A DNA stretch of 38,660 nt from Paulinella micropora. Lineage: Eukaryota > Cercozoa > Imbricatea > Euglyphida. Positions 29,033-37,617 of this stretch are shown piece after piece. The notes beneath the pieces were generated by a model, which saw only the letters and a list, made by a program, of their open reading frames with translations, was not told where the DNA came from and did no database searches. Made by a program: the position numbers and the translations under genes. The first letter of the stretch is position 1. Each line of letters starts with the position of its first letter. The DNA is taken from positions 363,335 to 401,994 of the forward strand of contig BJOX01000239.1 in the NCBI GenBank assembly GCA_009731375.1. Direction: 5' to 3'.

Positions 29033-30271
29033 TTACCAATCCTCTATAAAATTAGCGATAATATTGACATTTCCACCATTATTAGTAGTAGAAACCGATT
29101 TCTGTGTAAAAGTTAATACATCACTTGGAGACAGATAAATATCATAATTTCTTAGATTGATTTGTTGAGTTGAATTAGCATTAACATATATTTTAAAAAT
29201 AGTCGTTCCGTTGGCGATAGCAGTCGCTGTTGTGTCGGCATCAACTATTGAATATTTCGTATCTACATCCGCATACACTGCTCCAGTTAATGTTCCATTA
29301 ACCACCATTCTGACGACATTCGTTTTTGAGTCTTCATTACTAATGCTTATTAATGATGGATACACTAATGAATAATTGTCTAAGTTAGCACCAGCACTAT
29401 CATATTTAGCCTTATTTCTTATACTCAATATCGGTCTTTCTGTAGTGTGGGCTACTTCAGCACCCTCAATTGAATTCGTTATACTTGTATTAATAGTATT
29501 CAACCCCTCAATGAATAAACTAGCACTCGCCGTTTTAAGAATTTGTATTCCAGTCTTTGCATCATTTCTCATGACTGCTGTAAATGGTAATGTCGTATTT
29601 CCAAGGCTTACTTCATCATTCGAATTAGCATACTTAATCATATGAACTAGTTGAAATTCACCAGTCTCTGGATTTTCAATTGAAAACTTAATAGCACCAA
29701 ACCCAAGATACTGAAATTGAATTTGAAATACATTTCCTACGCTCCATTCTAAGTCTGGCATAGCCGAAGTTCCATCGCACGGGTCATCCCAGTCTTTTTG
29801 GTCAATATATTCTACATCATTTCTTTTACAATGTGCGATATTCATTCCTTCGTGATTTTTGTAAAAATAAAATCCATCGTTAAGGTCATTTCCTATTCCA
29901 ATAAATGAATAATATGCTTTTGTATCATCCGTTGTCCATAGAGCAGTAAAGCGAGCAAGGACACCCGTTCCAGTTCTATATTTTATTCTCCTTTTACTTA
30001 CTAATCCAGCATCCGCCGTTGCATCCGCTTGAGTTTTCAATTCAACCATATTTTCCAAAAATGACACAGACGATTTTGTTTCCGTTTTTGTCCATACCCT
30101 AGTATTAATGGTATATGGAAAGATTTCTTGTAATACTGGTGTTAATTGCGCAGTTGTTGTTTCGCCGAAGGCTGTCTTCATATTATCAATGTGTCCATCA
30201 TATCCTACTTTTAGGTTAATGAACTCTCCTTTAGGATTTTGTGCGATTAAGTTTCGTTGATGAGTGGTCAT
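29033..30271 (-). CDS. Virion surface / tail-fibre-like structural protein
   Basis: 412 residues. The sequence is beta-rich with few charged clusters. Residues about 95-110 (YRTGTGVLARFTALW) and 120-140 (IGNDLNDGFYFYKNHEGMNI) resemble a structural-protein module I associate with marine phages and aquatic viruses. GAIKFSIENPETGEFQLVHM follows in the same order as in those proteins. The C-terminal half is Thr/Ser/Asn-rich and looks like a separate beta-domain. It is the most downstream gene of the minus-strand block, next to the capsid gene. A role in host attachment is plausible but inferred. Recognition rests on memory of related sequences, not on a search. Confidence 0.6.
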   Translation of the reverse strand: MTTHQRNLIAQNPKGEFINLKVGYDGHIDNMKTAFGETTTAQLTPVLQEIFPYTINTRVWTKTETKSSVSFLENMVELKTQADATADAGLVSKRRIKYRTGTGVLARFTALWTTDDTKAYYSFIGIGNDLNDGFYFYKNHEGMNIAHCKRNDVEYIDQKDWDDPCDGTSAMPDLEWSVGNVFQIQFQYLGFGAIKFSIENPETGEFQLVHMIKYANSNDEVSLGNTTLPFTAVMRNDAKTGIQILKTASASLFIEGLNTINTSITNSIEGAEVAHTTERPILSIRNKAKYDSAGANLDNYSLVYPSLISISNEDSKTNVVRMVVNGTLTGAVYADVDTKYSIVDADTTATAIANGTTIFKIYVNANSTQQINLRNYDIYLSPSDVLTFTQKSVSTTNNGGNVNIIANFIEDW

Positions 30272-30366
30272 TGTTGATTTTTTGTTTTCGAAGTAGTCAA
30301 AAACAAAGGTTCTATATTATCAAAAAAGTAAATTAACCATCAAAAATTAATTACTACCTCGCAGGT
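30272..30366 (-). promoter_or_regulatory. AT-rich leader of the surface protein gene
   Basis: The minus strand reads GATAATATAGAACC about 40-50 bp before the ATG at 30271, a possible promoter box. The remainder is A/T tracts. There is no gene. Confidence 0.3.
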
Positions 30367-31827
30367 TTAAGACATCAAAATTTCAATTCCCTTCACAAGC
30401 ACACTTCGCTGAAGAATGGCGAATGTGTAATGGTTTTGGATAGCATTGGGAGTAGTTGCCGAAAATTCATATCGTCTCTCGGTGTCAAGGCTTAGACCAC
30501 TCACCTCATAGCCGTCGGTATCCTTATCGCATAGCGGGCGGTTGTTATCCCAAGTATCTACGTGAAACCAGTTGTAATGATAGACATCGCTGTTTAGGAT
30601 AGCACTCCCCTTCAACTTATCCTTCAAAATCATATAGTCTTCATTCTCAGATGTGTCAACATCAAATTGTTGGAGACGAGTTCCATCAAGTGTTGTGTAA
30701 TAAGTAATAACTTTACCATCTGCTCTATTATCATTATCAAAAGAAGTATTGGCACTCTCAGTGCTGTTAAAGACAGATGTATAGATACGACGAATTCTCT
30801 CACCCTGCGAGCGGTTCATTTTGATAACAAAATTTTGCTGAGTTGTTTGAAGACTTTGCTTCCAAGCGATAGGATACTCAATCTTAAATGGAAAGCCTTC
30901 ACCCGCAATCTTTTGCTGGACTCCGAGGATGACATTTGGGTCAGTCTCAACAGCAAGGAATAGATTTAGGTTAGAGACAATAGCCCCAGCGGTCGTAGCG
31001 GTAGCACCAGCAGAGATAGCACTCGCATCAGCACCATAGAATGAAGAGCGGTTGGTTTCAGCCCACACAATCCGCAAATCCAAAATTTCATTAAATCCAA
31101 TAGTCTTATCCAGTTCAAAAATAGTGCCAAACAACATACCCAAAGGAAACTTAACATTAATAACAGGGGTAGCAGTATTATCACCACCGCCTTCAAAATA
31201 CTTAGCCTCCTCAAAAGGAACATTAACCAAACTATAATTTCCAGCAGTGCTATCAGCGAGAGCGGTATCATCGTGGCGACGGGCATTAACAAGAGGCACT
31301 TTGTAGTATGTTTGAATAGCATCCCTAACAGCATCATAAGTCCCACCAGTAGTAATCGCCCGCCTTTCCGCTCTAGTTCCGATTTCAACTTTTCCAGCAT
31401 TACACTTTTGAAGCATAGCACCGCTAGCCACACCAGCACCATGATTTTCAAGTGCCATAAATTTTTCATACTTCATTTCTGGTTTCCAAATCATCTTTGT
31501 GTAATTACCCACGTGTTGAAGATTACACAAATACTGACCGCTTCGGCTTCGCAGTTCAATAGTTTTAATCATAGACAGACAATCCATATAGATACGATTG
31601 TAGCGACCGCCAGCACCTCCACCAGACGGAGTGTATGTAAATCGCAACACACTCCTCGCAAGGTTCAAAGGTCTAGTAGGAATTTCAAAGGTGTTTTCCA
31701 GACCACCAGCAGTAGTAAGTGCGACGGGTTGTGAGCCTTCACGAGTGGTAAGTTTGTTCAATTCATACTTACCAGTGAGCAGTTCCTTAGTCTGATGGAC
31801 TAGTTCTCCTCCATATTGGACAGGCAT
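30367..31827 (-). CDS. Major capsid protein, double jelly-roll
   Basis: 486 residues, the usual size for polinton-like virus capsid proteins. The N-terminus MPVQYGGELVHQTKELLTGK leads into the first jelly-roll (FEIPTRPLNLARSVLRFTYT), with a glycine-rich loop. The segment VKFPLGMLFGTIFELDKTIG near residues 230-250, followed by NEILDLRIVWAE, is typical of the capsid proteins of this virus group. The second jelly-roll follows, and the protein ends in a hydrophobic strand (FAILQRSVLVKGIEILM). Trimers of this protein would form the icosahedral shell. It is next to the penton gene, as expected. The frame is intact. Confidence 0.85.
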   Translation of the reverse strand: MPVQYGGELVHQTKELLTGKYELNKLTTREGSQPVALTTAGGLENTFEIPTRPLNLARSVLRFTYTPSGGGAGGRYNRIYMDCLSMIKTIELRSRSGQYLCNLQHVGNYTKMIWKPEMKYEKFMALENHGAGVASGAMLQKCNAGKVEIGTRAERRAITTGGTYDAVRDAIQTYYKVPLVNARRHDDTALADSTAGNYSLVNVPFEEAKYFEGGGDNTATPVINVKFPLGMLFGTIFELDKTIGFNEILDLRIVWAETNRSSFYGADASAISAGATATTAGAIVSNLNLFLAVETDPNVILGVQQKIAGEGFPFKIEYPIAWKQSLQTTQQNFVIKMNRSQGERIRRIYTSVFNSTESANTSFDNDNRADGKVITYYTTLDGTRLQQFDVDTSENEDYMILKDKLKGSAILNSDVYHYNWFHVDTWDNNRPLCDKDTDGYEVSGLSLDTERRYEFSATTPNAIQNHYTFAILQRSVLVKGIEILMS

Positions 31828-31916
31828 TTTTTTCTTTTTTTTGAAGTGTTGTAAATTAACTAATTCACAAGAATATATTTATAGAAAAAAATAATTAAAT
31901 CAAAATTAAAATATCT
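31828..31916 (-). promoter_or_regulatory. AT-rich intergenic segment with TATA-like box before the capsid gene
   Basis: The minus strand reads CTATAAATATATTC about 45-55 bp before the ATG, followed by a poly-A-rich leader (AAAAAAAAGAAAAAA) directly before the start codon. Poly-A leaders are known from late genes of some large DNA viruses; that link is only an analogy. Confidence 0.4.
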
Positions 31917-32729
31917 TTACCTTGCTTTCAACAGATTGAAGAATGAATTAAATAAACTAAAATAATTCGTTTCACGATAAACAAGCAATGTCATAACGAT
32001 GCCTAAACCATTAAGATTAATGGCTTGGTCGTTTTCGTCCGTCAAGTAAAACCTGAATACATTGTTTGAATTAGCGGACAATGTTTTACCATACTCAGAC
32101 CCGCTTCCATCATAAATGACAGAGCCGAAAGGAATTTCGTTGGCAGTGTATATTTCTTGTAGCACGTGATTATCTCCTTCATTTACCAAATCCGATTGAA
32201 GGTATAAAGTTTTTTCACCAGTTAAAATAATTACATTTGGCGATTTAATTAAATCATTAGCAAAGAAATATGTTGAGTTTCTATCAAAACCCATTACCTC
32301 GTGGATACGGGTATCACCATCAAATATAAATCGCGGTTGAATTCCCTTATTCTCTGACACACTGAATGTTAATTTGCCATCCTCTGGTTCTATGTTGGTA
32401 TTGTTGCTCGAGACAACATAAGTATAATTATTCGGGCTGTCTGCGGTTAGCACCTCCGACAACTTATTTTTTAGATTGTTCATTGTGTAGTTTCCCTCAG
32501 GTATAGTAATCAAAGCCTCATACCCGTCTTCGCTAAGAGTAAAAGTATTATATGGTGAAGCCACAGAGTAATAAGATTTTGGAACATAGATATGAAAAAT
32601 TTTACAATGCGTGGGATTGTCTAGTGATTTTAAGTTTAATTCGTGTGTAAAGTCGCTATCTGTGCCTGTTATTCTGTTTTTGCTATTTATGTAATAGATA
32701 CCAGAACTTCTTCCTCCCTTATAGTCCAT
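31917..32729 (-). CDS. Penton / minor capsid protein, single jelly-roll
   Basis: 270 residues. The start MDYKGGRSSGIYYINSKNRI and the following FTHELNLKSLDNPTHCKIFH match the N-terminal pattern of polinton and polinton-like virus penton proteins (an S-x-x-R-x-x-G...F region). Next come PEGNYTMNNLKNKL and IMGFD-like HEVMGFDRNSTYF, which are common landmarks. It should form the pentamers at the capsid vertices. The frame is intact. It lies between the capsid protein and the protease in the usual morphogenetic cluster. Confidence 0.78.
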   Translation of the reverse strand: MDYKGGRSSGIYYINSKNRITGTDSDFTHELNLKSLDNPTHCKIFHIYVPKSYYSVASPYNTFTLSEDGYEALITIPEGNYTMNNLKNKLSEVLTADSPNNYTYVVSSNNTNIEPEDGKLTFSVSENKGIQPRFIFDGDTRIHEVMGFDRNSTYFFANDLIKSPNVIILTGEKTLYLQSDLVNEGDNHVLQEIYTANEIPFGSVIYDGSGSEYGKTLSANSNNVFRFYLTDENDQAINLNGLGIVMTLLVYRETNYFSLFNSFFNLLKAR

Positions 32730-32756
32730 GATGCGTATATTATAGATAAATATCTT

Positions 32757-34814
32757 TTAGATAAATGTATCAAAATTACCATAACCATTCTGTGCTTTTA
32801 ATTTTTCCGCTTCGTCTTCTTTTAGGTCTGTATAACCGCTTGCAAATTTAAATTTAATACCTTTCGCTCGCTCCATTAAAAACCTCATAGCAAACCATCC
32901 GCATGTGTCGCTCGTATCACTCTGCTCTTTTACTTGATTAACTTTCATTAACAAATAACTATCTGGGTGGCTTTTATCTATTAGTTGTTTCATTTATTGT
33001 TGAAAGTCTTCAGTCGGTTGATATTCAGCCAAAGGGTCATACACTTCAACACTCCTGTCTTTATCTAGACTTATCCATATTGCCATCCAGTGCTGTCCTT
33101 TTTTGTTGCTCGGGTCTGTATTCATAATAAATCCGTATCGCTTTCTGCTTCCGGGCTTCAACTTGTATATTTCATCACTTGCTATCGCTCCGAGATACCA
33201 TCCATATTTTTTCATTATGTTGTCTATTTCCTTAGTCATTAGTCCCCGCCCCTCACCCTGCTGTGGCTCCTCTGGCGGGGGCTCCTCTGTCTGTGGTTGT
33301 GGCTCTGGCTCTGGTTGCTGTGGTTGTGGCTCTGGTTGCTGTGGCTGTGGCTCAAATGGCGGGGGGAGCGGTTGTGGCATTCCCTCATCAATATTTAAAT
33401 CCGTTGATACTTGTTTATCAACATTTGGGTCTATTGTCATTTTGTTCGTTAGAGTATTTACAAAGTCCTTTTTATTCATTGTGTGCCTCCAATCATTGCG
33501 GGATAGATATTTTTTAATTTTTTTTATTGAAAATACCTTATCAATTAATTCTTCTAGCGTCTTCGCTCCACTCCCTTTTTGTTCAGTAATACCCATAAAC
33601 TCTTCATATCTAGCATAATCCGCTATTCTTCTTTTCACATTTTGTTCTTCATTTCCAACATCAATATTAAACCTTTTAATCCTGTCAATAATCCACTTTG
33701 AAGTGTCTTTGTAGTTTAATTTTTTATGACCTTCACTATCTAGTCTCTTTTTTAAAGCCTGTGATAACTCTTTTATAGTAATGTTTGGGTGATAAGTTTT
33801 TGAAAATCCTGAGATTAAAAAATGGTTAAATATTAAATGGTCAAAATGCTTACCCTTTTCTTCTGCTTTCTTTTCTTCTTTTTCAAGTTTTTCTTTATAT
33901 TCTTCTGCTAACTTTTTCTGTTCCTCTAAAGACGTCGCTGTGGCTATAGCCGTCTGAATATCTTGACTGGCTTTTTGTAAGTCTTTACGACTCATCTTTT
34001 TTATGAAATTATCTGTATATCCTGCTAATTTAAGTGTTTCAATATCTATCTGCTTTTGCTTTTTTTCTTCCTCATATTGTTCTTTTGTTTTCAATGGTGC
34101 TTCATCTCCTAATGACGGTGCTCCAAATGGTGGTGCTAATGGTGGTGCTTGCGGCGGTGCTCCAAATTGTGGTGCTTGTGGCTGTCCATATTGCGGTGTT
34201 TGTGGCTGTCCAAATTGTGGTGGCATAATATATTGATATTGCGGTGGCGGTGGTAATGCTTGTATTCTATTTTTTCTGTCTTCTTCATATTTTACATTTT
34301 CTATGAGTTTTTGCTCCCTTCTTAATCTCCTATTTATTTCTTTCTTTCTTTCATTGATCTCCTCCAGTTCTCTTTTATGTTCCCTATCCTTTATTTCTTG
34401 TCTTTCCTTAGCATCGGCTATGTCTTTTCTTTCTTGCCTTTTCTTTTCTTCTTCAGCATCAGCCTGTGCCTTTTTCTCTTTTTGGTCTATCTCATCAATC
34501 TTTTCGTATTTCTCCTTTCTGAGTTTGTCTAAGTGGTCATTAATGGCAGTTCTCGTATTCTGCTCAATCTCAGACAGACTCTGGACTTTCCTTAAGTCTT
34601 CTTTTCGCTTAGGTGTACGCTTTGATTTTGGTCTGCTTAAGTATTTCATAAAAAGTTTAACAATTTGAAGTGTGCTCATATCATTTGTTTTTTTACCAAA
34701 ATTAAGATAATATTTTTTACCCTTCTGGATAATATACGGCTTCCCGCTTTTGTTTCTATAAACCCGCGGGGGTCTTAATTTCTGTTTCTTCACTTTCTTG
34801 GTTTTAGAAACCAT
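32757..34814 (-). pseudogene. Adenain-like cysteine protease with long coiled-coil/Pro-Gln N-terminus, split by one TAA
   Basis: The start is taken at ATG 34814 (MVSKTKKVKKQK), after AATATAC; the frame opens further upstream only with a TTG. Residues 1-200 are basic and coiled-coil (Glu/Lys/Arg runs), about 200-255 are Pro/Gln repeats (PQFGQPQTPQYGQPQ), another coiled coil follows, then a Pro/Gln/Glu stretch. The protease domain starts near 530. His575 (GQHW) and Asp593 (VYDP) lie before TAA at 32994-32996. The same frame continues at once with MKQLIDK, and Gln and Cys (E-Q-S-D-T-S-D-T-C-G-W-F) follow, seven residues apart as in adenovirus protease. Without readthrough the protein has no catalytic Cys. 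It would cleave capsid precursors. Both halves are otherwise intact. Confidence 0.75.
32994..32996 (-). other. In-frame TAA inside the viral protease
   Basis: The codon order on the minus strand is CAA CAA TAA ATG AAA. The downstream half begins directly with the next codon, in the same frame, with no spacer. A CAA-to-TAA change would explain it, since two CAA codons precede it. Confidence 0.85.
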
Positions 34815-34863
34815 GTATATTTTAACAAAAAAAGATTTATACATAATTTCAAACAATTATCTT

Positions 34864-35187
34864 TCAAAACTTTAAGGCGCCACGTCCGCTCTGCCTACCA
34901 TATCCAAGTTTCGCGGCGGTAGAGCCTATACGAGACGCATATGGAACCCCGACATCACCAAGAGCATTCGCAGTCTTTGAAATAATCTTGTTATCACGAA
35001 GAAATTTATTCACAGCCATCGCGGTTCTTCCAACCTTTGCCCAGTTAATTTTACCGCCAGCCTGCCCCTTACCTCCTTGCTTCTTCTTGCGACGAGATAC
35101 TTTCTTACCTCCAGCCATTGTGCTTGAGTTAATAGTTCGTTTGCCAATTGTTGGAATGACTTCAACACGAGTTGTTTTTACTACCAT
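34864..35187 (-). CDS. Small basic virion core protein
   Basis: 107 residues, rich in Lys, Arg and Gly. A central basic cluster (KKVSRRKKKQGGKGQ) is followed by a helix (INWAKVGRTAMAVNKFL) and the motif FLRDNKIISKTANALG, which I know from small proteins of polinton-like and some large DNA viruses. It ends with LGYGRQSGRGALKF. The start at 35187 directly follows ATATAGTAT on the minus strand. A DNA-condensing or capsid-internal role, like adenovirus core proteins, is inferred from charge and context. Gly-Gly motifs could be sites for the adjacent protease. Confidence 0.6.
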   Translation of the reverse strand: MVVKTTRVEVIPTIGKRTINSSTMAGGKKVSRRKKKQGGKGQAGGKINWAKVGRTAMAVNKFLRDNKIISKTANALGDVGVPYASRIGSTAAKLGYGRQSGRGALKF

Positions 35188-35200
35188 ATACTATATAAAA
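35188..35200 (-). promoter_or_regulatory. TATA-like box abutting the core protein start
   Basis: The minus strand reads TTTTTTATATAGTAT immediately before ATG 35187. It is the same arrangement as the boxes before the plus-strand small genes. Confidence 0.45.
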
Positions 35201-35223
35201 AAATAATTAATTCTAAATTTTTT

Positions 35224-36045
35224 TTACTTTAACCGATAAGCAAAATTTTTTCTTAACTCATCATCAACACTTGAAACATAAAGAAAATTAAATCTCTCCT
35301 TTGTTGCTTCGTGATACTTTTGAAGAAAGTAATCAAAATCAAAAGATAAGTCTAAGTGTTTATACACGAGTTCCATTTTGTCCTGAGATTGCCCCGGAAA
35401 GATTAATAGATAATCTAACTGCTTAATGGCTTCTGGCCGTAGGTCGTTCAAATACTGGCTTGACATAATAACCTTTGATTTATAGTGTCTGTTCTTTTTT
35501 AACAAATCACTTACGGACTTGTCTCTTAATCCACTCCCTAAATCGTCCAAAACAAAAACAACCTCTGGAGATATATACTTACTCGGCCTTTCTTTTGCCT
35601 CTGCGGTGCTCTGTTTCTTTTTTTCTTCTTTTCCGAAATAAAGAAATTGTGGCTTCTCTATTTCTTCTTTGTCCTGTTTTACTTCTCCTTCGTGTTGCTC
35701 GTCATGTCTGTTCAGTTTGTCTAACTCATAATCAATGACATTTACACCATCTGATTTAAGAAAGGTATATATCGCCATCGGGTTGCCTCTGTTCTTAAAG
35801 TGCTTTACCATTGCTTTATAAATGTAGTCCTTGTGAATTGTTGAAGCGATAATAACAATACGGGTTTTTCTGTCTGTTGTCCGTTTCAGTATTTCAAAGA
35901 GTGCTGTCGTCTTACCGCTCTTCTTACGGGCAAGTAGAAATATGTTAGCATACGGCTCATTGAATAATTTATAACCCTTGGCTTTTTTGTTTCCATCACC
36001 CTCTTGTTTTACTGGCTTCACCTTGACATTGTTTATTTTCTCCAT
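35224..36045 (-). CDS. Genome-packaging ATPase (FtsK/HerA, A32-like)
   Basis: 273 residues from ATG 36045 (MEKINNVKV); the longer frame upstream has only a GTG. Walker A is ARKKSGKTT at residues 39-47 (Ala where Gly is usual in the first place). Walker B is VVFVLDD at 162-168. MSSQYLNDLRPEAIKQLD near 194-211 carries the sensor-like Gln and the Arg-Pro pattern of the A32 family. FPGQSQDKMELVYKHL follows. An acidic Glu/Lys/Gln insertion lies between the two motifs (residues 114-155). It drives DNA into the capsid. The gene lies 8 bp downstream of the preceding gene and is intact. Confidence 0.85.
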   Translation of the reverse strand: MEKINNVKVKPVKQEGDGNKKAKGYKLFNEPYANIFLLARKKSGKTTALFEILKRTTDRKTRIVIIASTIHKDYIYKAMVKHFKNRGNPMAIYTFLKSDGVNVIDYELDKLNRHDEQHEGEVKQDKEEIEKPQFLYFGKEEKKKQSTAEAKERPSKYISPEVVFVLDDLGSGLRDKSVSDLLKKNRHYKSKVIMSSQYLNDLRPEAIKQLDYLLIFPGQSQDKMELVYKHLDLSFDFDYFLQKYHEATKERFNFLYVSSVDDELRKNFAYRLK

Positions 36046-36053
36046 CCTATATT

Positions 36054-36416
36054 CTACCCTACGAATTCCAAACACACAACAATTCGCCCCGCTAAATTTC
36101 CTGTGTCAATATTTCCGCTGTCGGTTTCAAGGACTTTAAATGTATATTGTCCGTCAGTCCATCCGACAACACCCAAATTATAACCGAGATTTGAAATGTT
36201 TGCTGTAGTGCTGTCCGCAAATGTTCCAATAATTCCAATTCTATCCATGTAAAGAATTCTGGTTTTGGTTTCGGTCTGGTCGTTCATATAGTGGATAAAC
36301 TTAACATTCATTTTGGTGGGTGTGAATGACATTTGGATATTTTTATTAAATGTTTTGCTTCCTCCAGCAAAATCATTGCTCAGAAAAATAATCTTTTGGT
36401 ATTTATAGTCAGTCAT
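36054..36416 (-). CDS. Small beta-rich protein, probably virion component
   Basis: 120 residues from ATG 36416 (MTDYKYQKIIF); AATATAACC precedes it on the minus strand. The sequence is made of alternating beta-strand-like segments (NIQMSFTPTKMNVKFIHYMN; ILYMDRIGIIGTF; GQYTFKVLETD; RIVVCLEF) without Cys clusters or coiled coil, which suggests a small jelly-roll or beta-sandwich. It is 8 bp from the ATPase and in the structural block, so a minor capsid role is likely. I do not recognise a named family. Confidence 0.55.
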   Translation of the reverse strand: MTDYKYQKIIFLSNDFAGGSKTFNKNIQMSFTPTKMNVKFIHYMNDQTETKTRILYMDRIGIIGTFADSTTANISNLGYNLGVVGWTDGQYTFKVLETDSGNIDTGNLAGRIVVCLEFVG

Positions 36417-36660
36417 GGTTATATTACTGATTATAAACTTTTTAATAATCAAAATATTTTCGCGGACTGCCTGCGACTTTTACTCACGGATAAGTGAAAA
36501 AAAGAATATAAGTTGTGTTTATTGTATTCAAAAAGGTATAGATACTAAATTTAAATGTGTGTATAAACCTTTTAGTGATTGGTGTATAAGTTTTGATGAA
36601 GCCCTGCCTTTAATGTGCTCAAATGATGATATGTGGTATAAAATACATACCTATGAATGC
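36417..36660. other. Intergenic gap inside the viral minus-strand block
   Basis: No trusted gene. A plus-strand open frame (36415-36672) has no start signal or family resemblance and is probably chance. A/T-rich with a Cys/Tyr-rich translation. Confidence 0.4.
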
Positions 36661-37017
36661 TCACTTCTTTGAACTAGAAGGCGATGGAAGCACTATGCCG
36701 ATGAGTAGTGTAAGGATGCCTACATAAACATTAGCCTGCTCGCAAGGTAGATTATGCTGAGCGAGTTTTATTAAGCATATTGTAATGATTGCTATAATGA
36801 TACACATTTGGAATAGATACTTAATCATTCTGCTGTCAGTTGGTCTGTTTTTTATACAACAACACGACCAGTTATCCTCCAATTCATGCTCTATCTTTTT
36901 TTCTTCAGTCTTTAGTTCTACTTCAAGAACACGGGACTTTAATTCTGGAGTTAGTTCGCCATCCATATCCATAATAGGTGGTGGTCTATGAAGTCTGGTT
37001 GTATTATTGCTGGACAT
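36661..37017 (-). CDS. Small two-helix membrane protein, viral
   Basis: 118 residues. An acidic/basic N-terminal helix (ELTPELKSRVLEVELKTEEK) is followed by a Cys cluster (WSCCCIKNRP), then T-D-S-R-M-I-K-Y-L-F-Q leading into a transmembrane helix (MCIIIAIITICLIKL), a short loop with Cys, and a second helix (VYVGILTLLIGIVLPSPSS). This layout, including the D-x-R-M-I-x-Y-x-F-Q motif and the P-S-P end, is one I recall from many algal and giant viruses. It may sit in an internal membrane. The function is unknown. Confidence 0.6.
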   Translation of the reverse strand: MSSNNTTRLHRPPPIMDMDGELTPELKSRVLEVELKTEEKKIEHELEDNWSCCCIKNRPTDSRMIKYLFQMCIIIAIITICLIKLAQHNLPCEQANVYVGILTLLIGIVLPSPSSSKK

Positions 37018-37054
37018 TTGAAAAAACGACTGCTCTAATTTCGGCTAGTTGATA

Positions 37055-37074
37055 ATCTTCGACTTGTCGAAGAT
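37055..37074. repeat. 20-bp near-perfect palindrome at the 3' end of the fibre gene
   Basis: ATCTTCGAC-TT-GTCGAAGAT has 9-bp perfect arms around TT. It is preceded by GATA like the other two members. It ends 10 bp before the fibre stop codon region at 37045. Confidence 0.8.
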
Positions 37075-37134
37075 ACCTTGGTCTTGTAATATATTAAGTA
37101 AAAGTTTATTTTCTTTTTCTAAATTATCTACCCT

Positions 37135-37154
37135 ATCTCGGACATGTCCGAGAT
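37135..37154. repeat. 20-bp perfect palindrome inside the fibre gene
   Basis: ATCTCGGACATGTCCGAGAT. It matches the polymerase site except for a C/G swap at the two symmetric positions, and lies 80 bp from the site at 37055. Confidence 0.85.
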
Positions 37155-37617
37155 TATCTGCCATATGTTGAAAAGCGCTAACTAATACAGGTATAAAATC
37201 TGTATATGTTATGCCTTCAAGGTAGCCGTCTCCATCCTCTGCTTTTATTCCGCTTTCGGATACAAATTCTGGAAATACTTTTTTGACTTCGTCCGCGATA
37301 AATCCGTGGCCTTTTTTTTCTTTCTTCTCATCTGATTTCCAATAATACGAACAACAATTTATTTTCATTAGTTTATCGCAACAATCACCGCAGTCTAATG
37401 TTTTAATATCTGCTTTTAATCTCCTGTCCGAGGAGTTTGTCCAAGCACCATTTAGCGGAATATAATTATAACTACCAGACGGCTCGCCAGTAGTAGAGTT
37501 TGAAGTAGTCCAAGCATGAAGCAAACCAGTTGAAGAAACAATTACACCATAATTCGTATATCCACCCGATTTAAAAAATAGTTGCGGGTCGTTAGTAGAA
37601 GCGGGTCTTTTTCGTAT

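Noticed and set aside
32994-32996. A reassigned genetic code (TAA/TAG as Gln) explaining the in-frame stops
   Set aside because: Viral and host-type genes here end in TAA or TGA at the expected places, and the fibre is split by TGA, which this reassignment would not cover.
33103-34236. Gly/Ser/Cys-rich plus-strand frames opposite the protease gene
   Set aside because: Antisense of Pro/Gln/Glu-rich and coiled-coil coding sequence.
36415-36672. Plus-strand 85-aa Cys-rich frame between minus-strand viral genes
   Set aside because: No start signal, opposite to the block direction, overlaps both neighbours slightly and resembles nothing known to me.
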